The notes under the pieces were generated by a model. That model searched no databases, was not told where the DNA came from, and saw only the letters and a program-made list of their open reading frames with translations. From Brachypodium distachyon (Eukaryota; Streptophyta; Magnoliopsida; Poales; Poaceae), in assembly GCF_000005505.3 (NCBI RefSeq), contig NC_016133.3, positions 27,134,508 through 27,198,507 on the forward strand: DNA of 64,000 nucleotides. Direction: 5' to 3'. Position numbers and translations under genes: made by a program. Shown here one piece after another: positions 1 to 10,320 of the stretch (position 1 is its first letter; each line of letters opens with the position of its first letter).

Positions 1-60
1 TATAACAAAGCCCATGGTCTTAGTTCTACTGCGTTTACTAACCCTAGCCGAGTTGGGGAG

Positions 61-1640
61 GTGCATAACCGTGGCAAGAATTTGAATGCCGAGATGACTA
101 GAGATGGCAGGGGTGTGCCAGCAGTGTCGGCAAGTTTCGCCTCGGCGCTGAAGCCGAAATACAATACCCCTGTCAAGAATCTCAGAGCTGCTGAAGCTGC
201 GGCTGAAGAGTTGCCGAATCTTACAGGAGAGGCACTCCGGCAGCAGCAGCTGCGCGTGAAAGAGTTGCTCCGCACAGCTAATGAGCAGAATGAGGCATAC
301 ATGAGAATGCACGGCAAGCCCGGAGCATCTCAAGTTATTCACTCGGCAGCAGATGCTGGCGGCCGAGTTGACAGACAAGCGTCTTCGCTTGGTGGCAAGC
401 GAGACAAAAGTGTCAACTCTGGCCGAGATAAGCAACTAGAGTGTTATGACCCGGCCCTGGCCAAGAAACAAATGGTCAGAAGAGTTGATGACAGCTAGAG
501 TGGCCTGCGTCCCGGCAATAATTGCCGAGACCAGCAAGAACGTTACTCGTTTGATCATGAACACCGACCTCGGGGTCCGGCACCCAATACTGCTGCAGGT
601 CAGCAGGGTGTCGGACGCAACCCCTTGTATCGAGGTGAAGATTGCCGGTATGACCGTTACGATGATGGATACTCTACCATGGGTGACGAGGGTTATATCA
701 GGTGAGAGCGTGATAATCTCGGCCCACTCGGAGCCCGAGTTGGGAACAGGGAAGTGTCGCCCCTGGATGCCAGACATCAGCTTGACATAATTCATCTGTC
801 TGAGCTTTTGGAGGAGCAAGGCCCTCCGGGACCGCATCGTTTTGCACATCGGATCATGAGGGAGAAACCTGCCCCGAGTTTCCAGCTGCCCAGGGGTACG
901 AGAACGTATGACGACAGTACTAAGCCGGAAGATTGGCTGGAAGACTATGTCAATGCAGTGAGCGTGGCAGGCGGCAACCGCAGATGGGCGGTACATTATG
1001 TACCCCAGATGCTGGTAGGGCCGGCAAGGATATGGCTGAACAATTTGCTGGAAGGCAGCATCAATTGCTGGATAGACTTTGAAGAAGTTTTTGTCAGCAA
1101 TTTCACTAGCACTTACAAGAGGCCAAATCGCCCTCAGCAGTTGTCCATGTGCAAGCAAAGAGACAACGAGACTGACCGTGATTATTTGACAAGATGGAAC
1201 AATCTCCGCAATTCCTGTGAAGAGATAGTGGAATTGCAAGCCATAGCATGGTTTGCCCAAGGATGCCGGCACGGCAGCATGTTGTGGCAAAAGCTGCAGA
1301 GAGAGATGCCAGCTACTCTATCTGAGATGATCAGGATCGCCGAAATGTATGCGCTTGGCGATCCGAGCCGTCGCTGATGCCGGCAGAACCACAAAGGGAG
1401 TAGCTGACATACAATCCTGCTGGGGCATTCCGGAGGAATGATCATCAAGATCATCGCAACAAGAGAAGGGATGATAGGCCGGATTATCAATATGGGCCAG
1501 CCCATGTCTCTGCTATTCAGGATCAACCTGATGCCGGCTCCAGCCAGCGTCAGAAAACAGGGAATCAGCAGTGGGTCAAGAAGGGAGAACAAAAGAAGTC
1601 CTGGCAAGATAAGCCGAAGTATACGTTCGAAGTGATGCTG
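61..1640 (+). pseudogene. gag: Gypsy gag (nucleocapsid polyprotein), broken
   Basis: This is the structural gag part of the Tat-type element, which would form the virus-like particle. One frame runs from 61 to 1377 and is broken by TAG at 496-498, TGA at 703-705 and TGA at 1375-1377. Residues encoded at about 900-1370 match the plant retrotransposon gag domain, with the features 'DWLEDY', 'ARIWLNNL' and 'ETDRDYLTRW'. The N-terminal part has the typical 'LTGEALRQQQLRVKELL' helix. Downstream of 1377 the frame is lost, although a Cys/His-rich knuckle-like stretch can still be found near 1645-1715. The true start is probably upstream or at an ATG in a leader that is also damaged. Confidence in the family is high; no product is expected. 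Confidence 0.85.
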
Positions 1641-1719
1641 GATCAGCCTTGTCGTTTTCACACGACTAACCCCAACAAGCCGGCGAATCACACAACGCGG
1701 CAGTGCAGCTGGATGTAGT

Positions 1720-2659
1720 GGGCCGAGAAGGGTGAGGCAAGTCGGTTACCCCCTCCTCCACCGCTCACAGGTGCTAACGCACAGATCCAGGGACCCCCTC
1801 AGGCAAACAATGCTGTCAACCAGGTGGAAGACCAAGATATCCCGGGATATGCCGGAAGAAATGAGTACAAGGAGCATCACCAAAGCTACATGATCTTCAT
1901 CACTGAGCCGACTGACAAGCAAAGTCATCACAGGCAAGAGATGGAGGTCAATGCTGTAATGCCGGCTGTTCCGAAGTTCATGTACTGGTCGGAGCAGGAG
2001 ATCAACTGGAACCGGGCAGACCATCCTAAGGTTATGCCCAACCCTGGTGGATATGCTCTGGTGGTTGACCCGACACTCATCGGGCCCGACATTAACGTCA
2101 AATTCACTCGGGTCCTCATTGATAATGGGAGCAGCATAAATATCTTGTACTGGGATACGATGCTTAAGCTCGGCATTACTGATAACATGTTTGAGTCTAG
2201 CCGGACTACCTTTCACGGTATTGTGCCGGGAGTGTCTTGTGCCCCGGTAGGCAAGATCTGAGTCGATGTCTTATTCGGCACCAGGGAGAACTGTCGGACC
2301 GAGAACCTAGTGTTCGAGGTGGTGGACCTTAGCAGTCCGTACCACGTGCTGCTCGGCAGACCGGCACTCGCCAAGTTCATGGCGACTACTCACATTGGCT
2401 ATCTGAAGATGAAGATGCCGGGACCAAATGGTACCATCACCATCACTGGTAACTACAAACGTTCAATAGAGTGTGCGGCGGCAGGATCTGCTTTTGTCGA
2501 GTCACTGGTCATTGCTGGCGAGAAGAAGAAGTTACAGCAGGCTGTCGTGATGGCTCAGGCAGCACAGATTGGTCTACCGACTATGACAAATCCCCATGGA
2601 AGTGTGGCTTTCCAAGCAGCCAAGGAGACGAAGAAGATACATGTTGACAACGAGTTCCC
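1720..2659 (+). pseudogene. Gypsy aspartic protease region, broken and interrupted by a transposon
   Basis: The frame continues from 1824 to 2659 with one stop, TGA at 2259-2261. The retropepsin active-site loop is seen at 2112-2150 as 'VLIDNGSSINILY'; Tat-type proteases usually carry D-G-G-S here, so the second residue is altered. The later part includes the conserved 'YHVLLGRPAL' (about 2340-2372), the flap/C-terminal signature of this protease family. The reading frame is cut at 2659 by the CACTA element and resumes after 7966. The product would have cleaved the gag-pol polyprotein. Confidence 0.8.
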
Positions 2660-2685
2660 CACTACACCACGCCCCACGTTAGGTG
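2660..2685 (+). repeat. CACTA left terminal inverted repeat
   Basis: Starts CACTACACCACGCCCC and pairs with 7941-7966 in reverse orientation. Two mismatches are seen in the inner ten bases. Confidence 0.92.
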
Positions 2686-2687
2686 TC

Positions 2688-2865
2688 CAACTGTCTGTTG
2701 GCAAAAGTGGACTTTAGATGACAGACAGTTTGTCAACCAGTTTGATGGCAAAGTGTCTGTCGGCATTGATAACTTGTGCTGACGGACAATCAGCCACTTT
2801 AACTTGATGTCACCTAGTCCGCCGGTACATAAAACAAACGACGAACTGTCCGTCGGTAAGTAGTG
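2688..2865. repeat. CACTA left subterminal repeat cluster
   Basis: At least five degenerate copies of a TGTCTGTCGGCA-like 12-mer, in both orientations, lie near 2692, 2712, 2757, 2787 and 2848. Such arrays bind the transposase in the En/Spm family. Confidence 0.75.
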
Positions 2866-2945
2866 GTGCGGGGCGGGTGAAATAAGCGTGGGCTGGAATT
2901 TCGGACGAAAGAGCAGCACGGGCCGAATTTTCGGCTCAAAACAAC

Positions 2946-3060
2946 GCTAATTTTTTTAAATAATACGATTTTTTTAATCATTTTTAAAATAATACGTGTT
3001 TTTCAAAAATAACACGGCCTCGGCGTCACCCAGGCCGAATGGGCCCAGTCGGCCTCGCCG
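2946..3060 (+). repeat. MULE left terminal inverted repeat
   Basis: About 115 bp, pairing with 4845-4956. The AT-rich outer 60 bp and the GC-rich inner 50 bp both match with a few indels. Confidence 0.85.
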
Positions 3061-3212
3061 TGGCCGAAAGGGGCCTGGTGGGCCGCGGGCCCGAAATCTT
3101 TTTCTTTTTCCTTTTTTCCCTTTCCCTTCCCATCCCTCCCGTGGCCTCCTGTGCGAGCCCAGCGCCAGAGGAGCGCCCGTGCTTCTTCCTCCTATAGCTG
3201 GCGTGAAAAGGA

Positions 3213-3277
3213 GGCGGAAAATGTTGGCGGGAAACGGTGGCGGGAAAACCAGGCGGGAAACGGTGGCGAGAGAATGA
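3213..3277 (+). promoter_or_regulatory. 13-bp tandem array with E2F-like GGCGGGAAA cores
   Basis: Five units start at 3213, 3226, 3239, 3252 and 3265, exactly 13 bp apart. Three contain GGCGGGAAA (3226, 3239, 3252), which equals the reverse complement of the E2F core TTTCCCGCC. The first unit is GGCGGAAAA and the last GGCGAGAGA. The array lies just upstream of a TATA box, so it may act as a promoter. Binding by E2F is inferred, not shown. Confidence 0.6.
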
Positions 3278-3288
3278 GTTTGAGAGCC

Positions 3289-3296
3289 TATAAATA
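3289..3296 (+). promoter_or_regulatory. TATA box of the MULE cargo gene
   Basis: TATAAATA lies about 75 bp upstream of the first in-frame ATG at 3365, in a GC-rich, gene-like context directly behind the 13-bp array. Confidence 0.6.
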
Positions 3297-3364
3297 CCAC
3301 ATCTCCGGTAGTCATCCAAGCATCCTTCCCACTACTGTTTTTTCCAATATTCCAGTGTCCCCTA

Positions 3365-4034
3365 ATGAGTTTGCCTTGCTCCGACCAGGGCGAGAGGCCG
3401 AGGAAGATGAAAGAAGTGATGTTGCCTCCGGGGGTGGAACATCTCAGGTGTTGGTGCGGCAATCTATGCAAGGTGAAGGAGGTGACAGATTTTTCAGATA
3501 AGCTGGGCATGAAGTTTTTCATGTGTGCGAACTATGAGCATGATCCACCTGTCCCGGTTTCGCGGTACGACAAGCCTCCGGTAAGCACATATAGGTGTGC
3601 TTAAACATGTTGTGTGTGTCGGATTCGATTTATTTGTAACATTAGGCTATTTTGTAGTCTCCTCTGCCCCTATGCATGTGGTATCGTTGGATTGACACGG
3701 AGATGCCGGATTGGGCGGTGGAAGAGATTAAAACAAGGTCCCAAAGTGCATGACAGCGTTTCCACGTGGAGGAGCGTGCGGAAAAAGCTGCAGCCCAGGA
3801 GAAAGAGGAGCAAGAGAGAGAGAGATGAAAGAGCATAGGGCGGAACAACGTCGTTACTTTGATGAAGCACTAAGGAAAAACAGGGAGAAAGCGTTTGAGA
3901 TGCAAGAGGAGGAACGAAGGCGCAAGGATGCTCGTGAGGCAGAAAGGGAGAGGCAAAGAGAAAGGGCCGCCGTGGCAAAGACTGCAGAAGAACATGGCGA
4001 CACGAGCGAAAAATGGCCTAAGTGGACTCAGTAG
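3365..4034 (+). pseudogene. MULE cargo: GRF-type zinc-finger-like protein with coiled coil, decayed
   Basis: Exon 1 starts at ATG 3365 and encodes a cysteine motif 'CWCGNLC...GMKFFMC', which resembles the GRF zinc finger (C-x-C-G...G-x-x-F-x-x-C) common in grass hypothetical proteins and transposon cargo. A plausible donor GT at 3581 and acceptor ending at 3656 join it to an exon with 'PLCMWYRWIDTEMPDW'. After that the frame breaks near 3750 and again near 3828 in an AG run, so the highly charged Glu/Arg coiled-coil tail (to 'EKWPKWTQ' stop at 4034) is split over three frames. The original host function is unknown. The gene is likely a transduplicated copy and not functional in this form. Confidence 0.55.
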
Positions 4035-4132
4035 TGCTTGTACTGTGTTTCAATTTTATTTGCTATCTTTAATTATGTCCAATTGCGGTATTATCGATGT
4101 ATGTTAATTTAGTCGTGCCTTGGTTCCGTAAC

Positions 4133-4648
4133 CAGCACATTATCGATGTATGTTAATTTATCTAAGTTGTCAAGTCTTTCAGTTCAAAAAACCCGCAAGG
4201 AATCGACACAAAAATTGTCCAGCACATTATCGATGTATATACTTTATCCAAGTTGTCAAGTCTTTTAGTTCAAAAAAGCGCAAGGATTCGACACAAAAAT
4301 TGTCCAGCACATTATCGATGTATGTTACTTTATCTAAGTTGTCAAGTCTTTTAGTTCAAAAAACCGCAAGGATTCGACACAAAAATTGTCCAGCACATTA
4401 TCGATGTATGTTACTTTATCCAAGTTGTCAAGTCTTTTAGTTCAAAAAACCGCAAGGATTCGACACAAAAATTGTCCAGCACATTATCGATGTATGTTAC
4501 TTTATCCAAGTTGTCAAGTCTTTTAGTTCAAAAAACCGCAAGGATTCGACACAAAAATTGTCCAGCACATTATCGATGTATGTTACTTTATCCAAGTTAT
4601 CAAGTCTTTTAGATCAAAAAACCGCAAGAATTCGAGACAAAAATTGGG
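4133..4648 (+). repeat. 86-bp tandem repeat array, six copies
   Basis: CAGCACATTATCGATGTAT starts at 4133 and recurs, with small changes, at 4220, 4305, 4391, 4477 and 4563, giving periods of 87, 85, 86, 86 and 86. Each unit also carries CAAGTTGTCAAGTCTTTTAG and a run of A. The array lies just 3' of the cargo gene within the MULE. The units differ at few positions, so expansion is recent relative to the decay of the gene. Confidence 0.95.
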
Positions 4649-4844
4649 CCTCGGCGTGTATGCATTGATCATGCAACCAATTAGGTTTGGCGAAGCTGAT
4701 TAGCACCAATCTGCTTCGGCGAAACCAACTGCATCCAGTCGGCTTGACCGAAACCGACTGGTCCAATCGGCCTGGGCTAGGCCGACTGCCTCTTGCGGGG
4801 CCCCCACTCTGCGCGGCCTGCCTCCAGCCCTAGGCCAGGCCGAC

Positions 4845-4956
4845 TGGGCCCATTCGGCCTAGGTGAGGCCGAGGCCGTATTATTTTTGAAATTTTGAAAA
4901 ACACCTATTATTTTTAAAAATAATTTAAAAAATCGTATTATTTAAAAAAATTTAGC
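4845..4956 (-). repeat. MULE right terminal inverted repeat
   Basis: Reverse complement of 2946-3060, ending ...TTTAGC at 4956 directly before the second CAAAACAAC. Confidence 0.85.
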
Positions 4957-4965
4957 CAAAACAAC

Positions 4966-7640
4966 AGCGGGAAGGTAAAAAAGGCCCGCCAGGCCACTGT
5001 TTAGAAGGAAACTCACGCGCAGGAGGGAACAACCCTAGACAGAATCCCCAATCTTCTCCCTGCTGTGCTTGGCCTCACCCACGCCGCCGGCGCTCGCTTG
5101 ACCGATGCCGCCGTCCGCCGTCTCAACCAGCATGAGATGCTTAGCTGTTTCCCCATCTCTCCTCTCCTTGCCTCTCCTTCTTTCCTCTCAAATCGCTCAG
5201 CGCACTGGTTGTTTGCCGCTCGTCACCTGTAGGTTGCCGTGCCACCGTCGCGCGCTCGCCTCCCTGATGCCGCGGTCCATCCTCTCCACCAACGCTCGAT
5301 TCGCCATCTCTCCTCACCTTGCCTCACCTCATTTCCTCCATCACTATGTGGTGCGGCCGCAACCTGTAGGTCGATGCCGCTGCCGCAAATCCTCCCATAC
5401 CATTGTTGTTCGACTGTTCCTCGGTCGGGTTAGACGAGTACGATTCTTTCCTATGGTTTAAGTCAATGTGATGTATTCATCTGTTCGTATCTTTCTACCA
5501 ATAGCAGGCAGGTTCTAGACAATACAAGAAGGGCAGATTTGTTCATCTCATGTCTTCCTGTTATTTCTCTTTAATTTTATTCCTTTTTCTATATGTTTGA
5601 TGCTTGTTAACCTAGGTAGCGGGTACTGGAAAATCCATCCCCTTCCATATGGATTTTTGTTGTCCTGTTTTGATCCAGGTTGGTTGAAGCCTCCGCGATG
5701 GTTAGGATTCCTGGTTGCATGGCTTGGAGGAAACTTTTCTCCTGCGTAGCAAGGTCATCTGCTGAGTCTTCTTTTCGAGAATTTTAGTTTATTATACGTT
5801 GTTGCTTGTTTCTCTTCTGTCAAATCGAGTTTCTTGAGTTGTGCTTATTCTCAGAACCTTTACTGCATTTAACATTGTGGCTACGTCACTTTGTGGATTT
5901 TAGCAAATCTGTACCCAAATAGTACATCTATTGACCTTCCCTGTTGCTTTTAAGTTCAGATGCACACTTCGCTTTTCCATTTAACAAAAGTTTTACGTGA
6001 CCAAACTTATGGACTTGGGTATATGCTAGGATCAAGCTGGACTAACCTTGAGTTCTTCCATCAATATTTATCACTTAAATGGAAAAAATGGCCCTGATGC
6101 ACATTGCGAGCTATCATGGACTGCTGATATAGCTGAAGTTTGATAGCAGTAACTTCTTGCATGCTATGTCCCTCTCTTGCCATATTTTCATACTCACCTG
6201 TATTTAGTGAGATATGAGCTGGTAGATAAATAGATCGAGATCTTGTCTTGCTCACAGATGCTTTGTTACTTAAAGCGATTCAGTCTTCAGTCTGTTTAGA
6301 TTAATTAGTTGATTGGTTATTAGGACGGAGTTAGGGACCTGTCAGGTTTTCAGGAATGTTCAGTTATGCTTTTATGGGTTGTGCACTGCACACGATTTAA
6401 CAGAAAAACCCTTATGTATTATTGTATATATGAGTTAATGTACAACTAATTTGCTATCATTAGAAAATCATTGGTCAGCTAGCTGAATCAAAGACGATCT
6501 ATGACAATTGACAAGCGAACCAGAACAGAAATTATAGTAATCTCAAGTTATTTTTACTGCTGCATTTCGGTGAAATATGATGTGAAGGCTAAATTTGTTC
6601 ATTTCAAGTTTTGTTTGGCTTTAAAATATCTTGGATTTTATGTTACAACTAATCCTCAATTTTTATGTGTTATTTGTGAAGATCAAGTTTAGAGAACTGA
6701 ACTGGCACTGAATTTAATCAAGTCTGAGGCTCTACCTAAATACCTAATATCCTTTGTGCAGGTCCAACATGAAAGGAGCCCTGGCAGTTCTCCAAAATTG
6801 AAATGGTGTTCAATGAAGCGACAATCATAATGTCATTCCACAAATCATACTAACAGATCACGACATTGTGAAGGGTTATTTTCTAATCTTCTCAGCCTAC
6901 TGATCACTTATTTTTAAGGCTATGATTTCTTAAAAAATATATATGCTGCAGTTCCTTTTTAGAGCATATACACTCTTTTTGTTGGAGTATATTCATGTAA
7001 CTCCAGTTTGCATCCATGTCATAATACTCGATGGAATGAATGCTTCAATGATCTAAAACATCTCTGCTATTAATTACATGGTTAACTTTAGTCACACATT
7101 TTCCATTCAGAGACTTATCCCAGATCTTGACCTTTCACTGTCCAGATTATTGCATCCATGTCGCGCGTCGCTATACCTGACTGTAAAATCTCAGGACCTA
7201 ATGCATTTGTTGCAGAATGCATAACTCCTTTTACGATTCTGTTTTCCTTTCCTGTGTAATCTAGGTAACTGAAGGAGTCTGACCATTGAAGTGCATGTGG
7301 GCGTTACACTTGAGAATGTCTACAAGTTGTACAATCTCATTTTTTGGAAGCCTTCGGCGTGCTGTAGTGTTATCCAATTGGTGGTTGCCTGTTGGCATTA
7401 GGCTGGCTGAAGCAAGATGTGAAATTGCTGCGATCTTCCATGTTAGGTGTTGTATTGAATCTGGAATCTAAAATATGTTATGTCATCTATTGTTCGTGTA
7501 AATTTGAATGCTGAATTTGAGTTGTTGATGGATATGTGACGAATGTTCAATTATGTATTGAATGTGTATTTACCTATGCTGGGTACTACTTCTATATATT
7601 GTCAGCAACATTTTTTTTATTTGCCAGTGCTGAGACAGTT
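4966..7640. other. CACTA interior right of the MULE, mostly noncoding
   Basis: The part at 5030-5460 is GC-rich and exon-like, with a possible ATG at 5105 giving a 118-codon Ser/Leu/Arg-rich frame of no known family. The rest, to about 7640, is AT-rich with no long frame or transposase match. It may be captured gene and intron sequence, but I cannot name a source. Confidence 0.5.
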
Positions 7641-7940
7641 GGCACAGTCTGTCAGCTATTGTATGGCATAGTGGCACACTGTTTGTCAGCATTGTCTGAC
7701 AGGGTTGGCGCAGTCTGTCAGCTTTTATGCATGGCACCTTGTCTGTCAGCTTTTATCAGGGAAAATGTGACAAATTGTCTGTCGGCAAGTGAGACAATAG
7801 ATGACACTCTGTCTGTCGGCATAGATTTTAGAGGACGGCCAGCTTGCCAACAGACGTGCCCACAGCTTGTCTATTGGCATAAATGCTTGCCGACAGATGT
7901 GCTGCCAGCAGAAGCCATATATGCCGACAGACATGTGTGC
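7640..7940. repeat. CACTA right subterminal repeat cluster
   Basis: About ten copies of the TGTCTGTCGGCA-like motif or its complement are spaced every 20-35 bp from 7648 to 7930. The array is denser than at the left end, which is common in CACTA elements. Confidence 0.8.
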
Positions 7941-7966
7941 CATCTAACATGGGGCGTGGTGTAGTG
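7941..7966 (-). repeat. CACTA right terminal inverted repeat
   Basis: Reverse complement of the left end, closing with GGTGTAGTG at 7966. The gypsy reading frame resumes directly after it. Confidence 0.92.
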
Positions 7967-9099
7967 CCTAGACCGGGCCGTCATTATTGGTGCCGGCCTG
8001 GGTGAGAAATAGGAAGGCGAGCTCACTAGCTTCCTCCGTGAGCATCGGGACATCTTCGCATGGTCGAATCAGGACCTGCCGGGTGTGCCGAGGGAGCTGG
8101 CTGAGCACTCATTACATGTCAGACCAGACGCAAGACCAGTGAAGCAGCCCTTTCGACGCTTCGCCGACGACAGAAGGAAAATCATATCGGAAGAGATATC
8201 CCGGCTTCTAGTTGCCGGCTTTATCATGGAAGTACTACATCCCGACTGGCTGGCAAACCCGGTCATGGTTGAGAAGAAGAAAGACGACCCAACTGTTGCT
8301 AAGGTATGGCGCATGTGTATCGACTACACCAGCCTAAACAAGGCATGTCCCAAAGATCCTTTTCCGCTACCTCGGATTGATCAAGTGATCGATTCCACAG
8401 CCGGGTGTGAGTTGTTGTCTTTTGTAGACGCGTACTCTGGTTTCACCAGATACCGCTGAACCCTAATGATCAAATAAAGACATCATTTATCACCCCGTTC
8501 GGGGCTTATTGCTATCGCACTATGCCGTTTGGTTTGAGAAATGCAGGGGCTACTTATCAAAGATGCATGCAGAAATGTTTGCACGATCAACTTGGCAAAA
8601 ATGTGCAGGTATATGTCGATGATGACGTCATAAAAACCAAGGAAAGCGGCACGCTCCTGAATGATATCCGGGAAACATTCGCAAATCTAAGGAGATTCCG
8701 GATGAAGCTGAACCCGGCCAAATGCACATTCGGTGTGCCGGCAGGGAAGTTACTTGGGTTCCTGGTATCAAGCCGAGGTATCGAAACGAATCACGTGAAA
8801 ATTGCCGCCATAGAAAGAATGAAATTGCCGAAATGCCTCAAAGATGTGCGAAAATTCACTGGATGCCTAGCATCACTAAGTCGTTTCGTTAGTCGGCTGG
8901 GTGAAAAGGCAATGTCCTTATACCAGCTGATGAAGAAAACCGACAAATTTGTGTGGACGCAACAAGCAGACGTGGCTTTTCAAGAACTGAAGAAGATGAT
9001 TGGTACGGCACCGGTATTAGCCTCGCCAATGGAGAAGGAGCCGATGTTGTTATGTTGTTATACATAGCAGCAACCAACTGAGTTGTTAGCGCCATCATC
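7967..9099 (+). pseudogene. Gypsy reverse transcriptase, broken
   Basis: The domain would copy the element RNA into DNA. In frame from about 8085, 'VNPVMVEKKKDD'-like and 'CIDYTSLNKACPKDPFPLPRID' type signatures are seen. A 1-nt deletion near 8440 shifts the frame before 'HQIPLNP'. It resumes with 'TPFGAYCYRTMPFGLRNAGATY' type residues and the catalytic Y-V-D-D at 8612-8623, which is intact. It then runs to TAG at 9065-9067, where the frame shifts again. A stop is also seen near 8010, in the linker after the CACTA insertion. Confidence 0.88.
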
Positions 9100-10320
9100 A
9101 TGGTAGAAAAAGATGAAGACGGCAAATCGGTGCAAAGGCCGGTATATTACTTGAGCGAGGTGTTATCGTCGTCTAAGCAGAACTATCCCCACTATCAGAA
9201 AATGGCATACGGCGTTTATATGGCGGCAAAGAAGCTGGAGCATTACTTTGATGCGCATCAGATCCGAGTTATATGTGAGGCGCCCGTCTCGGAAATCATG
9301 AATAACAAAGACGCGAGCGGCCGGATAGCAAAATGGGCTGTCGAGTTAGCACCCTATGCCCTGCAGTACGACAGACGGGATGCCGTAAAATCTCAGGCTC
9401 TGGCGGATTTCTTAGTGGATTGGACCGAGATGGACTATGAACCACCGCCCCTGAAAACTAACTACTGGAAGATGCATTTTGACGGCTCTAAGATGAAAAG
9501 TGGGCTTCGTGCCGGCATAGTTCTGACCTCGCCAAAGCGCGACCAACTTAAGTACGTGTTGCAAATTCACTTCGCAGCGTCCAACAATGTTGCAGAGTAT
9601 GAAGCGCTTGTGCACGGACTGAAAATGGCAAAGGAAATTGGAGTCCGCCGGATTCAGTGCTTTGGTGATTCCAATCTGGTAGTCCAGCAAGCCTCCGGCA
9701 ATTGTGATGCATTGGATGCCAATATGGCGCTATACCGGTTCCATGCTCAAAAGATCAGTGGCCACTTTGAAGGGTGTGAGTTTCACCATATACCGCGGGC
9801 GGAGAACGAGGCAGCCGATACATTGTCAAAACTCGGCTCAACACGACAGGCCATTCCAGCTGGTGTGGCACTGGAGCATTTACGCAAACCATCCATCAAG
9901 CCATCACCAGAATCGGAGTCGATCTTTATCCCGGCGAGCTCAGAAGCTGACGTCACCCCCATGGACATTGACAGTGGCAGCGGTTCCGGTAACTCGGGGA
10001 CTGGGCACCTTAACTCGGCAGAAGCAATGGCGGTTGAGCCAATGAAGATAGACGTACCAGATGAGCCGATTTTTACCACTCGTCCCGTGCCGGTTTGGGC
10101 ACAACCGATAATGTCCTACCTCAAAGACGGGAGTCTTCCGGAAGAGGAGGTGTCGGCAAGGCAAATTCAGAGAAGGGCGACAGCGTACACCATCATCAAT
10201 GGCGAGCTATACAAGAGTAGTGTAACTAATGTCCTCCAGCGATGCGTCGAGCCGGAAGAAGGGCAAGAGATACTCCGGGATATTCATCAGGGAGAGTGTG
10301 GCCGTCATGCATCTTCATGA
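9100..10320 (+). pseudogene. Gypsy RNase H plus second (archaeal-type) RNase H domain
   Basis: This open frame of 406 codons is the longest intact piece of the element. The first part ('RPVYYLSEVL...HYFDAHQIRV') is the ordinary gypsy RNase H and its tether. The second part, about 9460-9840, has 'WKMHFDGS', 'EYEALVHGL', 'FGDSNLVVQQ' and 'AADTLSKLG', supplying the acidic residues D, E, D, D of an active RNase H fold. A duplicated RNase H of this kind is a Tat-lineage trait. A Ser/Pro-rich linker follows, then the start of the integrase zinc finger at about 10290. It ends at TGA 10318-10320. Confidence 0.85.

Larger units (their letters stand above)
2946..4956. mobile_element. Mutator-like element (MULE) with 9-bp target duplication, nested in the CACTA element
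   Basis: The same nine bases, CAAAACAAC, occur at 2937-2945 and 4957-4965, which is the target-duplication size of Mutator-type transposons. Between them the ends are long inverted repeats: about 115 bp at 2946-3060 match the reverse complement of about 4845-4956. The outer part is AT-rich (GCTAATTTTTTTAAATAA...) and the inner part GC-rich with GGCCGAATGGGCCCAGTCGG. No MURA transposase is present. The interior carries a gene fragment with its own TATA box and an 86-bp tandem array, so it fits the Pack-MULE description: a non-autonomous MULE carrying host-type gene sequence. Confidence 0.88.
2660..7966. mobile_element. Non-autonomous CACTA (En/Spm) transposon
   Basis: The element begins CACTACACCACGCCCC at 2660 and ends with the inverted copy GGGGCGTGGTGTAGTG at 7951-7966; the terminal repeats match over about 26 bp with two mismatches. 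Both ends carry clustered subterminal copies of a TGTCTGTCGGCA-like motif in both orientations, as CACTA transposase-binding arrays do. The flanks are CCC at 2657-2659 and CCT at 7967-7969, so the expected 3-bp target duplication matches at two of three positions. No transposase could be found; the interior holds a Mutator-like element and noncoding or captured DNA. It interrupts the gypsy polyprotein precisely, which fixes both ends independently. Confidence 0.92.

Noticed and set aside
436..1290. Minus-strand open frame across gag
   Set aside because: Opposite to the recognised gag domain; no match to any family.
4133..4648. Spaced repeats considered as a CRISPR array
   Set aside because: The units are contiguous 86-bp tandem copies without unique spacers, in a plant transposon.
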